The notes beneath the pieces are model-generated. The model was not told the origin of the DNA and did no database searches. It saw only the letters and a program-made list of their open reading frames with translations. Source: JBBQWZ01 sp038210135 (lineage in GTDB: Bacteria; Acidobacteriota; Terriglobia; Bryobacterales; Bryobacteraceae). From it: 64,000 bases of DNA. The position numbers and the translations under genes were made by a program. Below, piece by piece: positions 7,994-15,714 of this stretch (the stretch's first letter is position 1; the number at the start of each line of letters is the position of its first letter). The DNA lies in NCBI GenBank assembly GCA_038210135.1, contig JBBQWZ010000037.1, positions 1 to 64,000 on the forward strand. Direction: 5' to 3'.

Positions 7994-9235
7994 ATGAGAG
8001 TCCATCCACTAATTTTGTTATCGAACATTTTGCTACCGCTGGGGCTCGCCGCGCAGACGGGCGATGCGCCACCGAAGACGTGGGTGGATGCGGACACCGG
8101 GCACCGGGTGGTGCGGCTGACGGACGAACCCAATAGCGCGAGCCTGTACTTCAATCAAAACGGCTATTCCGCGGATGGCAAGAAGCTGGTCTACACCACG
8201 CCAGAGGGAATTTCGGCGTTCGACCTGGTGGATCATACGACCAAGCCGGTGGTGCAAGGCCGGGTCCGCGTGATTGTGACGGGGCGGAAAACGCAGAGCA
8301 TTTACTACTTGAAAAACGGCGCGGTGTTCGCGGCGAACATCGACACCGGCGAGTCGCGGGAGATCGCGAAACTGCCGCCAGGCGGTTCCATCGCGACGGT
8401 GAACGCGGATGAGACGCTGTTAGCCGGCACGTACACGGAAACTCCGCCGGCGGCCGCGAATGCGAACGCGAGTGGTCCGCAGCAATTGAATCAGCCGCGG
8501 AACAAGGGCCAGATGATGGAGGAGCGGCTGGCCGCGCGGATTCCGCTGGGCTTGTTTGTGGTGGACACAAAGTCCGGCGAAGTGAAAACGATTCACCGCG
8601 CCACGGACTGGCTGAATCATCTCGAGTTCTCGCCAACCGATCCGACGCTGTTGATGTTCTGCCACGAGGGTCCCTGGCATAAGGTGGACCGGATCTGGAC
8701 GATGCGAACCGACGGCAGCCAGATCCGGAAGATCCACACGCGCACGATGGCGATGGAGATTTTCGGCCACGAATTCTGGAGCGCGGACGGCAAGACGATC
8801 TGGTACGACCTGCAGACACCGCGTGGCGAAGTGTTCTGGTTGGCGGGCTACAACGTCGAAAATGGCGAGCGGACCTGGTACCACTTGCAGCGTAATGAAT
8901 GGTCGATTCACTTCAACGTGACGCGCGATGGATCGCTGTTCTGCGGCGACGGAGGCGATTCGGGTCAGGTCGCCCGGGCTCCGGACGGGCAGTGGATTTA
9001 TCTGTTCCGGCCGGAGGCGATTCAGAATCGCGGCCAGGAAGACAAGGCGTTCGTGAATGCCGGAGTGTTCCGGGCGGAGCGGCTGGTGAACATGGCGAAG
9101 CACAAGTATCGTCTGGAGCCGAACGTCAGCTTCACGCCGGACGCGAAGTGGGTGGTGTTCCGCTCGAACATGTTCGGGCCGACGTACGTGTTCGCGGTGG
9201 AGGTCGCAAAGGCGGCGAAGGAGTCGAACGAATAG
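7994..9235 (+). CDS. Oligogalacturonate lyase family protein (PL22)
   Basis: The product is 413 residues, with start ATG 7994 after aggaaagaag. The N-terminus MRVHPLILLSNILLPLGLAAQ looks like a signal peptide, so it is probably periplasmic. The body is a beta-propeller with PL22 hallmarks: CHEGPWHKVDRIWTMRTDGS, then MEIFGHEFWSADGKTIWYDL, then WSIHFNVTRDGSLFCGD. In the characterised family, histidines in these segments coordinate Mn2+ and the enzyme cleaves unsaturated digalacturonate by beta-elimination. Length and motif order fit the family. It is 53 bases after the TonB receptor and 2 bases before the SGNH esterase, so it is likely co-transcribed with them. Substrate preference cannot be read from the sequence. 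Confidence 0.85.
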   Translation: MRVHPLILLSNILLPLGLAAQTGDAPPKTWVDADTGHRVVRLTDEPNSASLYFNQNGYSADGKKLVYTTPEGISAFDLVDHTTKPVVQGRVRVIVTGRKTQSIYYLKNGAVFAANIDTGESREIAKLPPGGSIATVNADETLLAGTYTETPPAAANANASGPQQLNQPRNKGQMMEERLAARIPLGLFVVDTKSGEVKTIHRATDWLNHLEFSPTDPTLLMFCHEGPWHKVDRIWTMRTDGSQIRKIHTRTMAMEIFGHEFWSADGKTIWYDLQTPRGEVFWLAGYNVENGERTWYHLQRNEWSIHFNVTRDGSLFCGDGGDSGQVARAPDGQWIYLFRPEAIQNRGQEDKAFVNAGVFRAERLVNMAKHKYRLEPNVSFTPDAKWVVFRSNMFGPTYVFAVEVAKAAKESNE

Positions 9236-9237
9236 CG

Positions 9238-10461
9238 ATGCGGGCGATGCTTTGGTTGATATTGTTGGTTGCGGCGGCGAACGCGCAGACCAGCTTCCGC
9301 TTCGATTTTGCATCGGGCAAGCCGGGCTACCTACAGGTTCCGCCGTCGCTCCTCTACAGCGACGAACGCAGGTACGGATTTGAGCCCGGATCTTCGCTCG
9401 CCGACAAGCCGCCGGTGTACTTTTCCGTGCGTGTGCCCGAGGAGGGTAACTACCGCGTCCGGGTGACGCTGGGCGATCCGGAAGCCGAGTCGATCACCAC
9501 GATCAAGGCCGAATTGCGCCGTCTGATGGTCGAGAAGGTGCGTACCGCGCCGGGCGAATTTGAGACGCGAACATTTCTGGTGAACACGCGCACGCCGAAG
9601 ATAGCGGGCGGCGGCGAGGTCCGCTTGAAGGAGCGCGAGAAGACGTCCGAAATCTGGGCCTGGGACGACCGCATCACGCTGGAGTTTACGAATGCGCGCC
9701 CGGCGGTGCGGGCGATTGAGATCGAGAAGGCCGACGAGGTTCCGACCATCTTTATCGCGGGCGATTCGACATCGACGGATCAGGGGCAGGAGCCATTCAA
9801 CAGCTGGGGCCAGATGCTGCCGCGGTTCTTCAAGCCGGAAATCGCGGTGGCGAATCACGGCGAATCGGGCGAGTCTCTGAAGAGCTTTCTCGGCGCGCGG
9901 CGACTCGCGAAAGTGATGAGCGTGATCCGGCCGGGAGATTTTCTATTGATCCAAATGGGCCATAACGATCAAAAAGAGAAAGGCGAGGGCGTCGGCGCGC
10001 TTACAACCTACAAGGCGGACCTCAAGCAGTTTATCCGCGAGGCGCGCGAGCATGGGGCGAGTCCGATTCTGCTGACATCGGTGCACCGGCTGACGTTCAA
10101 CGCGGAGGGAAAGATTACGAATAGCCTCGGCGATTATCCCGAGGCGGTGCGGCAGGCAGGCGTCGAAGAGAACGTTCCGGTGATAGACCTGAACGCGATG
10201 AGCAAGGCGTTCTATGAGGCGCTGGGCCCGGCGCACGCACGGCAGGCCTTCGCGGGCAACGACACGACGCATCATTCCAACTACGGCAGCTACGAATTGG
10301 CGCGCTGCATCGTCGAGTGGATTCGGCGGGACCATCCGGAGCTCAAGAAATTCCTGGCGGCGGACGTGACGCCCTTCGATCCGGCGCATCCGGATGCGTT
10401 TGAGAAGTTCGATATTCCGCCGGAGCCTCTGCGCACGGTGACGAAACCATATGGGAAATAG
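9238..10461 (+). CDS. SGNH/GDSL hydrolase, rhamnogalacturonan acetylesterase-like (CE12)
   Basis: The product is about 407 residues. Start ATG 9238 is 2 bases after the upstream stop, and a signal peptide (MLWLILLVAAANAQ) follows. A beta-rich N-terminal domain (about 20-160) precedes the hydrolase. All four SGNH blocks are visible: IAGDSTSTDQG (Ser177), NHGESGES, MGHNDQ (Asn243) and DTTHHSNYG (Asp342/His345). The DTTHxSxYGA-like final block and the GHND spacing are typical of CE12 rhamnogalacturonan/pectin acetylesterases, which remove acetyl groups from pectin backbones. Its position directly behind a PL22 lyase supports this. An acetyl-xylan or other esterase activity remains possible. Confidence 0.85.
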   Translation: MRAMLWLILLVAAANAQTSFRFDFASGKPGYLQVPPSLLYSDERRYGFEPGSSLADKPPVYFSVRVPEEGNYRVRVTLGDPEAESITTIKAELRRLMVEKVRTAPGEFETRTFLVNTRTPKIAGGGEVRLKEREKTSEIWAWDDRITLEFTNARPAVRAIEIEKADEVPTIFIAGDSTSTDQGQEPFNSWGQMLPRFFKPEIAVANHGESGESLKSFLGARRLAKVMSVIRPGDFLLIQMGHNDQKEKGEGVGALTTYKADLKQFIREAREHGASPILLTSVHRLTFNAEGKITNSLGDYPEAVRQAGVEENVPVIDLNAMSKAFYEALGPAHARQAFAGNDTTHHSNYGSYELARCIVEWIRRDHPELKKFLAADVTPFDPAHPDAFEKFDIPPEPLRTVTKPYGK

Positions 10462-10626
10462 CTCCACAGCGCCGTTAAACCGCAGCAATTCCGATCTCAT
10501 AAATTCTCTTTGCAGCCAGGGTTAGCGGCTGCGCGCGAAGTAAAGCAGTCGTCGAATCCGCCTGCGCAATTTTTTTGAAGCACTTCGCCGCCTTAACGGC
10601 TCTACGCTCAGGTAGGTATTTCCAAA

Positions 10627-10776
10627 ATGAATCTAGTTCTGCTCATTCTCATCCTCCTGCTGATCTTCGGCGGTGGCGGCGGTTATTACTACGGCGGCCC
10701 CACGTTCGGCGGGGGCATCGGCGGCATTCTGCTCGTCATCCTCATCATTTACCTTGTGGCCGGGCGCCGGCGATAA
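10627..10776 (+). CDS. DUF3309-like small membrane protein
   Basis: The product is 49 residues. A hydrophobic start (MNLVLLILILLLIFGGGGG) is followed by a Gly/Tyr stretch (YYYGGPTFGGGIGG), a second hydrophobic segment (ILLVILIIYLVAG) and a basic end RRR. Two short transmembrane segments around a glycine linker match the DUF3309 pattern of tiny hydrophobic proteins, whose function is unknown. It stands alone, 35 bases from the convergent asmA-like gene. Confidence 0.7.
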   Translation: MNLVLLILILLLIFGGGGGYYYGGPTFGGGIGGILLVILIIYLVAGRRR

Positions 10777-10811
10777 AGGCAACCCGCCAATGCCGGACGG
10801 CGCTGCTGGCG

Positions 10812-12443
10812 CTACTTCTTGAGCAGTTTATCGAGAAAGCCGCCGATCGCCTTCTTGGCCAAATCACCGGCCAGCTTGCCCACATTGGGTTTCACCGACG
10901 GATGTTCCACAGTTCCCGTGACGCTGATGGGTATCATCGCTTGCGGGCTGCCGGTGCTGGCGTTATGCCCTGGAATCAAACTCGCGATCGCGCCGGTCAC
11001 GCTCGCCTCCAACTTGAAATCGAGCGCCTCATTCGCGGCGACAACGCCCGCTCCACGGACTCGCAATTCCGGACCGTCGATCTCGATGTTCTCAAGATAC
11101 AGATTGTGGGACTCGATCCGAAGGTCGGCCTTTAGCGTGGAAAACTCTGTCGGACCGCCTTCGAGCGGCTTTCCGCTGAGCGCGTTCTCAATCGAGTTCA
11201 GAAGGTTCAACGCCGAAATATGGCCCTTGGTCACCTCTATTTTTCCTGTCGCGACCAGCGAATTCCGCAGCGCCGCGGAATCCTTTCCCGCAAACTGGAA
11301 GTGATACGTTGGGATCGCCAGAATACCGCTGATTTTGTCGTTGGCGGCCGAAAAGGCGGACAGAAACTCATTCGAGTCCACCCCGTGAATCGCGCCGCTG
11401 CTGGACCCCCGGAGCAAGCCGTTCGCGGAATGGACTTGGAACGCGCCGCTCCAATTTCCGGAGCCCGCCTTTGCCGTGCCATTGCGAATGTCCAACGTAA
11501 TGGCCGGCCGGCCGAGCGCGCGCTCGACTCGAAAAACGGCCGGAGCTTTGCTGCTCCACGCGAGCTTGTGTTTTTCATCGCGGCCTAAAAAGAGCTCGGC
11601 GATGGTCAATTCCGCCGACCCCTCGACCACCGCGTACAGGTCGCCTTTCAATTTACTTTCCACGCTGATCAGCGCTTTCGCTCCGGGAACGCTCAGGAAT
11701 TCGCCGAAGTCGCGCTTCCGAACTTCCGCCGGAATGTCGTTTGGCGCCACGTGAATGGTGACCGTGCCGTCCACCGGCAGCGCGTTCGGAGTGGTCGGTC
11801 CGATGGCTCCGACGAATTTCAAGTCCGAGCGGTCGCCCTTGTACAGCCGGGCGGACATCTCCATCTGATACGGTTTTCCCGGTTGAATGTCCTTCACCGT
11901 CACGTCGATCTGGCGAAGCACCGAGCCATCCGCGGCGGACGGAAATCCGACCAGCATCACCTCGCCCTGAGTGATGCCGACCCGATCGATTTCGATGCCA
12001 CCGCCAGTCGGCGTCTTGGCGCCATCCGGCGTCGTGGTGGAAGCGATGTTCTTGAGGAACGTTTCGACGTTGGTCGCGCCGTGCGCATCCTGCTCAACCG
12101 TGATCGTGGGATGCACGATTTCGACCGACGTCACGTGCGGCTCTTTGCCGAAAAGGCTGAACAGCTTTACCTGCGCGCGCAGCTTGCCGGCGGTCAACAT
12201 GCTCGGCGACCGGAAGCCTGGCGGATTCGCAATCACCGCGTCTTCAATCGCTAAAGCCGGCTGGAATTTCAGATACGCCGGAAAATCGAACGCGACCGAA
12301 CGAGCCGTCACTTGCACCTTCGCCGCCGCGCTCAGCTTGCCAAGAAGGTAGTCGCGGCCGCCGCCCGAAAGCGCCAACGCGGCCAGGCCAGGCAGCAGGT
12401 ACAAGCACAGAACCAACGACACACCGATCACGATCTTCTTCAT
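10812..12443 (-). CDS. AsmA-family protein, last gene of the lipid operon
   Basis: The product is 543 residues. ATG 12443 opens an N-terminal membrane anchor (KIVIGVSLVLCLYLLPGLAAL), followed by an AsmA N-terminal region with long repetitive beta structure (VTSVEIVHPTITVEQD; ALAIEDAVIANPPGF). AsmA-like proteins (AsmA, TamB, YhdP, YdbH in E. coli) sit in the inner membrane and span the periplasm; recent work implicates TamB, YhdP and YdbH in moving phospholipid to the outer membrane. Its start is only 28 bases after the CdsA-like gene on the same strand, so it probably ends the same transcript, suggesting export of the lipid made by the operon. No Shine-Dalgarno is evident. A general envelope-assembly role is the alternative. 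Confidence 0.8.
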   Translation of the reverse strand: MKKIVIGVSLVLCLYLLPGLAALALSGGGRDYLLGKLSAAAKVQVTARSVAFDFPAYLKFQPALAIEDAVIANPPGFRSPSMLTAGKLRAQVKLFSLFGKEPHVTSVEIVHPTITVEQDAHGATNVETFLKNIASTTTPDGAKTPTGGGIEIDRVGITQGEVMLVGFPSAADGSVLRQIDVTVKDIQPGKPYQMEMSARLYKGDRSDLKFVGAIGPTTPNALPVDGTVTIHVAPNDIPAEVRKRDFGEFLSVPGAKALISVESKLKGDLYAVVEGSAELTIAELFLGRDEKHKLAWSSKAPAVFRVERALGRPAITLDIRNGTAKAGSGNWSGAFQVHSANGLLRGSSSGAIHGVDSNEFLSAFSAANDKISGILAIPTYHFQFAGKDSAALRNSLVATGKIEVTKGHISALNLLNSIENALSGKPLEGGPTEFSTLKADLRIESHNLYLENIEIDGPELRVRGAGVVAANEALDFKLEASVTGAIASLIPGHNASTGSPQAMIPISVTGTVEHPSVKPNVGKLAGDLAKKAIGGFLDKLLKK

Positions 12444-12471
12444 TACGACCGGAGGATATCACGCCCGTCCG

Positions 12472-13419
12472 CTAGGCTTCGCTGAAAAAGTAGCGGGTCA
12501 AGTGGAAGAAGACCGGCGCCGAGAAGCACAGAGAATCGATTCGATCGAGCATCCCTCCGTGGCCTTCGATCAGATGGCTCCAATCCTTGATGCCGCGATC
12601 CCGCTTGATGGCGGACATCACCAGTCCGCCGAGGAATCCCAGCAAGGCGATCAGGAATGCCATCAGCGCCGCTTCGACGATCGTGAACGGAGTCAGTTGC
12701 CAGAGCAACGCGCCGAGCAACGTCGCGCTGAGGACGCCGCCAATCAAGCCTTCGACTGTCTTCGACGGTGAGACCTGTGGCGCCACGGGATGCCGGCCGA
12801 GCAGCTTTCCCCAGACGTACTGCAGGATGTCGCTGACCTGGCTAACGAGGACGAGGAACACCATTAGCAACGGCGTCCGATCCGAATAACCGGCGATGCG
12901 CAGCGTCATCAACGCCGGAATATGAGACACGCAGTAGACGCATACGATGAGCCCCCATTGCGTGGCCGCGGTGCGATCGAGAAAGCGTTCCGTGCCGCCG
13001 AACACGGCGGCGACAATGGCGAGTCCGAGGAATCCATAAACCGGGATCCAGATCGAGAACAGCCCATACCAGCCGACGGCAATCAGCACGTATTGAACCG
13101 GCAGCGCGACGAAGAAGCAAACGAAGAGCGCGGAGTGGTCCGCGCGGCGCACCGGCGCTTGCGTCACGAACTCGCGCAATGCCAGGAACGAAACGGCGGC
13201 GAATAACAGGATGATCGCGATGCGGCCCGCGAGCAGCGCGCCCCCGCCGATCACGATGATTACCCACCAAGCGCGGATCCTGGCATTCAAGTTGTCGATG
13301 GACGGATTGGCGGGCTGACGGCGCTTGAGAATCCAGCCGGCGACGCTCGCAAGGGATACCGCCGCGAGCAGGCAGCCGAGTATCACGTACACTTCGCGAA
13401 TTCGCGTGTCCATCGTCAT
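12472..13419 (-). CDS. ynbB: CdsA-family phosphatidate cytidylyltransferase (YnbB-like)
   Basis: The product is 315 residues with about 8 hydrophobic segments. The C-terminus carries the CdsA signature: SAIKRDRGIKDWSHLIEGHG followed by GMLDRIDS, plus an upstream PSKTVEGLIGG. The family condenses phosphatidate and CTP to CDP-diacylglycerol in the inner membrane. The neighbouring CDP-alcohol phosphatidyltransferase, hydrolase/methyltransferase fusion and PAP2/DSP fusion match the E. coli ynbABCD gene set, so this is named as the YnbB equivalent rather than the housekeeping CdsA. ATG 13419 is 8 bases after the plsC stop; a second in-frame ATG at 13413 is equally possible. Whether it is specific for a special phosphatidate is unknown. 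Confidence 0.85.
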   Translation of the reverse strand: MTMDTRIREVYVILGCLLAAVSLASVAGWILKRRQPANPSIDNLNARIRAWWVIIVIGGGALLAGRIAIILLFAAVSFLALREFVTQAPVRRADHSALFVCFFVALPVQYVLIAVGWYGLFSIWIPVYGFLGLAIVAAVFGGTERFLDRTAATQWGLIVCVYCVSHIPALMTLRIAGYSDRTPLLMVFLVLVSQVSDILQYVWGKLLGRHPVAPQVSPSKTVEGLIGGVLSATLLGALLWQLTPFTIVEAALMAFLIALLGFLGGLVMSAIKRDRGIKDWSHLIEGHGGMLDRIDSLCFSAPVFFHLTRYFFSEA

Positions 13420-13427
13420 TCCGGACT

Positions 13428-14036
13428 TTAGCAGGGCTGCAGGGCTTCGAGCGCTTGCCGCAGTTCGTCTAAGAATTCAGCTTGCGTCTGCGCGGGCTTC
13501 ACGCGCAGCGGCGTTCCAAACGTCAGCGAGCAGAGCAAAGGTACAGGAATCGCGAAGCCTTTGGGCAGGATGCGGTACGAATTGTCAATCCATACCGGCA
13601 CGATATCGACGTCCGGAAACCAGGAAGCAAGGTGAAAGATACCGGGCTTCAACGGCTGCAGGACTTCGCCGGGTCCGCGGGTGCCTTCGGGAAATACGAT
13701 CAACGAGTCGCCTTGGCGCAGCGCGTTCGCGGCTGGCTCAAGAGGGTTCAACTGGACGCGGGTTCGCTCAATCAGAACGGCGCGGAAGATGGCATGGATC
13801 AGGTAGCGTCGAAGCGGTCCTGCGTTCCAATATTCCGCCGCCGCAACGGGCCGCGTCCTGCGCCGGAGCGCGGCGGGCAGCGCGGAAAATAGCAGGACCA
13901 CGTCGAGGTGGCTGGAGTGATTGGCAACGTAGATTCGCTGTTCGAGCGACTGCCCGCAGCCCTGCCAGCGCGCGTGGGCTCCAGCGAGCAGGCGCATGAG
14001 GACGATCAGCAGTTGTTCAAGGAATCGCGCCATCAT
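13428..14036 (-). CDS. PlsC-like 1-acylglycerol-3-phosphate acyltransferase
   Basis: The product is about 202 residues. ATG 14036 overlaps the upstream stop (ATGATG/TGA), which indicates translational coupling. The acyltransferase motifs are present: NHSSHLDV (the HX4D catalytic block), VFPEGTRGPGE, and a late VPVWIDNSY block. The family transfers an acyl chain to lysophosphatidate, giving phosphatidate, the direct substrate for the CdsA-like enzyme encoded next. A longer upstream frame exists but has no acyltransferase character and lies over the preceding gene. The gene is an addition relative to E. coli ynbABCD and would make this cluster more self-sufficient. Confidence 0.85.
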   Translation of the reverse strand: MMARFLEQLLIVLMRLLAGAHARWQGCGQSLEQRIYVANHSSHLDVVLLFSALPAALRRRTRPVAAAEYWNAGPLRRYLIHAIFRAVLIERTRVQLNPLEPAANALRQGDSLIVFPEGTRGPGEVLQPLKPGIFHLASWFPDVDIVPVWIDNSYRILPKGFAIPVPLLCSLTFGTPLRVKPAQTQAEFLDELRQALEALQPC

Positions 14037-14443
14037 CCGAGCAGCATCAGGATAGCGAGTAGCGTCAGCGCGATTTGCAGACTGACGGCGCCAACAAGGA
14101 TGCGCCACCACCGCAGCGCGCCGTTCCGCCGCTCGGTGAGGGACCGCGGAGCAGCGGCTTTCCGCAGTCCGGAAGCCGCCAGCCACGTATCGAGTTGCTC
14201 CGGCGGATGCGAGGCGAGCAGTTCGAAGAACTGGACATCGACCGCGACCCGAATCGCGAAGTAGATTGCTACGCACCAGACCGGCAGGGACGCGAAGCCG
14301 ACCCAGTACGCGATTCCGCCTCTGGACAACGGCAGTACGACAAGCAGCGCGGACGCGTGACTGGCAAACGACAAGCCGCGTCCGCTCCGTAGCACCGCCG
14401 CGGTAGCGAGGCAGTCGAAGGATTCAGGAAGCTCAGCAGGCAT
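14033..14443 (-). CDS. Small membrane protein of unknown function within the lipid operon
   Basis: The product is 136 residues and I do not recognise the family. It has two central hydrophobic segments (SALLVVLPLSRGG; ASLPVWCVAIYFAI), an amphipathic middle (FFELLASHPPEQLDTWLAA) and a C-terminal membrane segment (ILVGAVSLQIALTLLAILML). The start overlaps the PAP2/phosphatase gene by 11 bases and the stop overlaps plsC, so it is certainly part of the operon. Its embedded position suggests a membrane-localised helper of lipid synthesis, which is inference from location alone. Confidence 0.75.
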   Translation of the reverse strand: MPAELPESFDCLATAAVLRSGRGLSFASHASALLVVLPLSRGGIAYWVGFASLPVWCVAIYFAIRVAVDVQFFELLASHPPEQLDTWLAASGLRKAAAPRSLTERRNGALRWWRILVGAVSLQIALTLLAILMLLG

Positions 14444-15689
14444 GGGCGCTTCGCTGTTCCGCCCACTCTTCGAGCCGTTGTCGAAGGCCAGGTCCGATCA
14501 CGATCTGCGGACGCGCGCGCTTCACCTGGTCGAACGCGTCGTCCGGGTTCTTCGCATGGCCGGCGGCGAGCAGCCACGCGGCGGAGGCAATGGCGCTGCG
14601 GGAGTAGCCGAGCGCGCAGCAAATCAATGTAGGCCGCTGGCCGCGTAGACGCATGATGGCATCGACGGCCGCGTCGAGTTGCTCGTTGGTGGGCGGAGTC
14701 AGGTCGAGCATCGCGACATGCGCGTTACCTCGCAAGCGAAGTTCCGGCGCCAGGGCGACGACGGAATTGATTCCTTCGCGATCGACACGCGAGGGCGCGC
14801 GTCCGATCCACACGCTTTCGAGCAGCAGGTTCTTGGCGGGTTGGCCGCGCGTCCAGAGCCGCGAGTTGATCCAGGCGGCGAGGGTGTAGGGCAGCATCAG
14901 CCAGCGCGCGATCGGACGATCGGCCAGCAGCCACGTGGTGTCGCCGGTCCAATACGCGGCGGCGACCATCGACAAAGCGAATCCAGGCCAGAGCAGGATC
15001 CAGGCAACATGCTGGATGCCGAACGCGCCCGCGGTGCAGGCGACTGCGCCCGCCAAATAGAGGAACGTCAGACCGAGCTGAGGGCGCGCGACACGCTCCT
15101 CCGGAAGCGCCGCCATGACCAGAAGTCCGGCCCACAGTCCAGTGGGGACATCGATGAAGTGGTGCTGATAAGTGGTGAGCGTAGACGCCGTGATGAGAGC
15201 GAACCACGCACCCAGCACCATACGAAATGCGCCCCGCGTGTGTGCCCGATACAGCGTCCACAAGATGAGCGCAAGCGCGGCGTGCAGTGAGGGCGCCTGG
15301 TTGAACGGCTTGTCGAAGTGGAGTAGCGCGCTGAACCAGCCGTTCGCCCATCCATCGATCACCGGCCGCTCGAACGCACAACGCAACGGGAACGCGACGA
15401 AGCAGGCCACGGCGAACACTTGGATGGCGATGAGCCGTTTGCCGAGCAAATCCATCTCCCGGCGCGTCGTGCACACGAAGAACGCGACCGCGTAGAGCAG
15501 GTCCGATGACCAATAAGGAACGATGGTCCAGGCAAGAAACGGAGTCGCCCGCTCCCACGGAAACAGGAGGACCGGCACGCTCGTCCGCCAGCTTGCGGCC
15601 GCGTTGGCGTAGTTATAGGTCAGGAAAAAGAAGGGTCCGAGGAACGCGAGCCAAACCACAGCGCGCAACCAGAGCCGGGTCGTCGTCAT
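14433..15689 (-). CDS. ynbD: PAP2 / dual-specificity phosphatase fusion (YnbD-like)
   Basis: The product is about 418 residues. ATG 15689 is preferred to a TTG at 15734 that would overlap the upstream gene. The N-terminal two thirds is a polytopic PAP2 domain with FNQAPSLHAAL (PSxH motif) and TLTTYQHHFIDVPTG (final HX3D motif). The C-terminal part is a cysteine phosphatase with the CX5R loop CALGYSRS. PAP2 enzymes dephosphorylate lipid phosphates at the membrane; the DSP domain would act on a phosphomonoester in the cytosol. The same two-domain order is found in E. coli YnbD. A possible role is removing phosphate from a phosphatidylalcohol-phosphate product; the substrate is unknown. Confidence 0.87.
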   Translation of the reverse strand: MTTTRLWLRAVVWLAFLGPFFFLTYNYANAAASWRTSVPVLLFPWERATPFLAWTIVPYWSSDLLYAVAFFVCTTRREMDLLGKRLIAIQVFAVACFVAFPLRCAFERPVIDGWANGWFSALLHFDKPFNQAPSLHAALALILWTLYRAHTRGAFRMVLGAWFALITASTLTTYQHHFIDVPTGLWAGLLVMAALPEERVARPQLGLTFLYLAGAVACTAGAFGIQHVAWILLWPGFALSMVAAAYWTGDTTWLLADRPIARWLMLPYTLAAWINSRLWTRGQPAKNLLLESVWIGRAPSRVDREGINSVVALAPELRLRGNAHVAMLDLTPPTNEQLDAAVDAIMRLRGQRPTLICCALGYSRSAIASAAWLLAAGHAKNPDDAFDQVKRARPQIVIGPGLRQRLEEWAEQRSAHAC

Positions 15690-15714
15690 CGGATTTGCGC
15701 GCGCCGCGCAGTCA

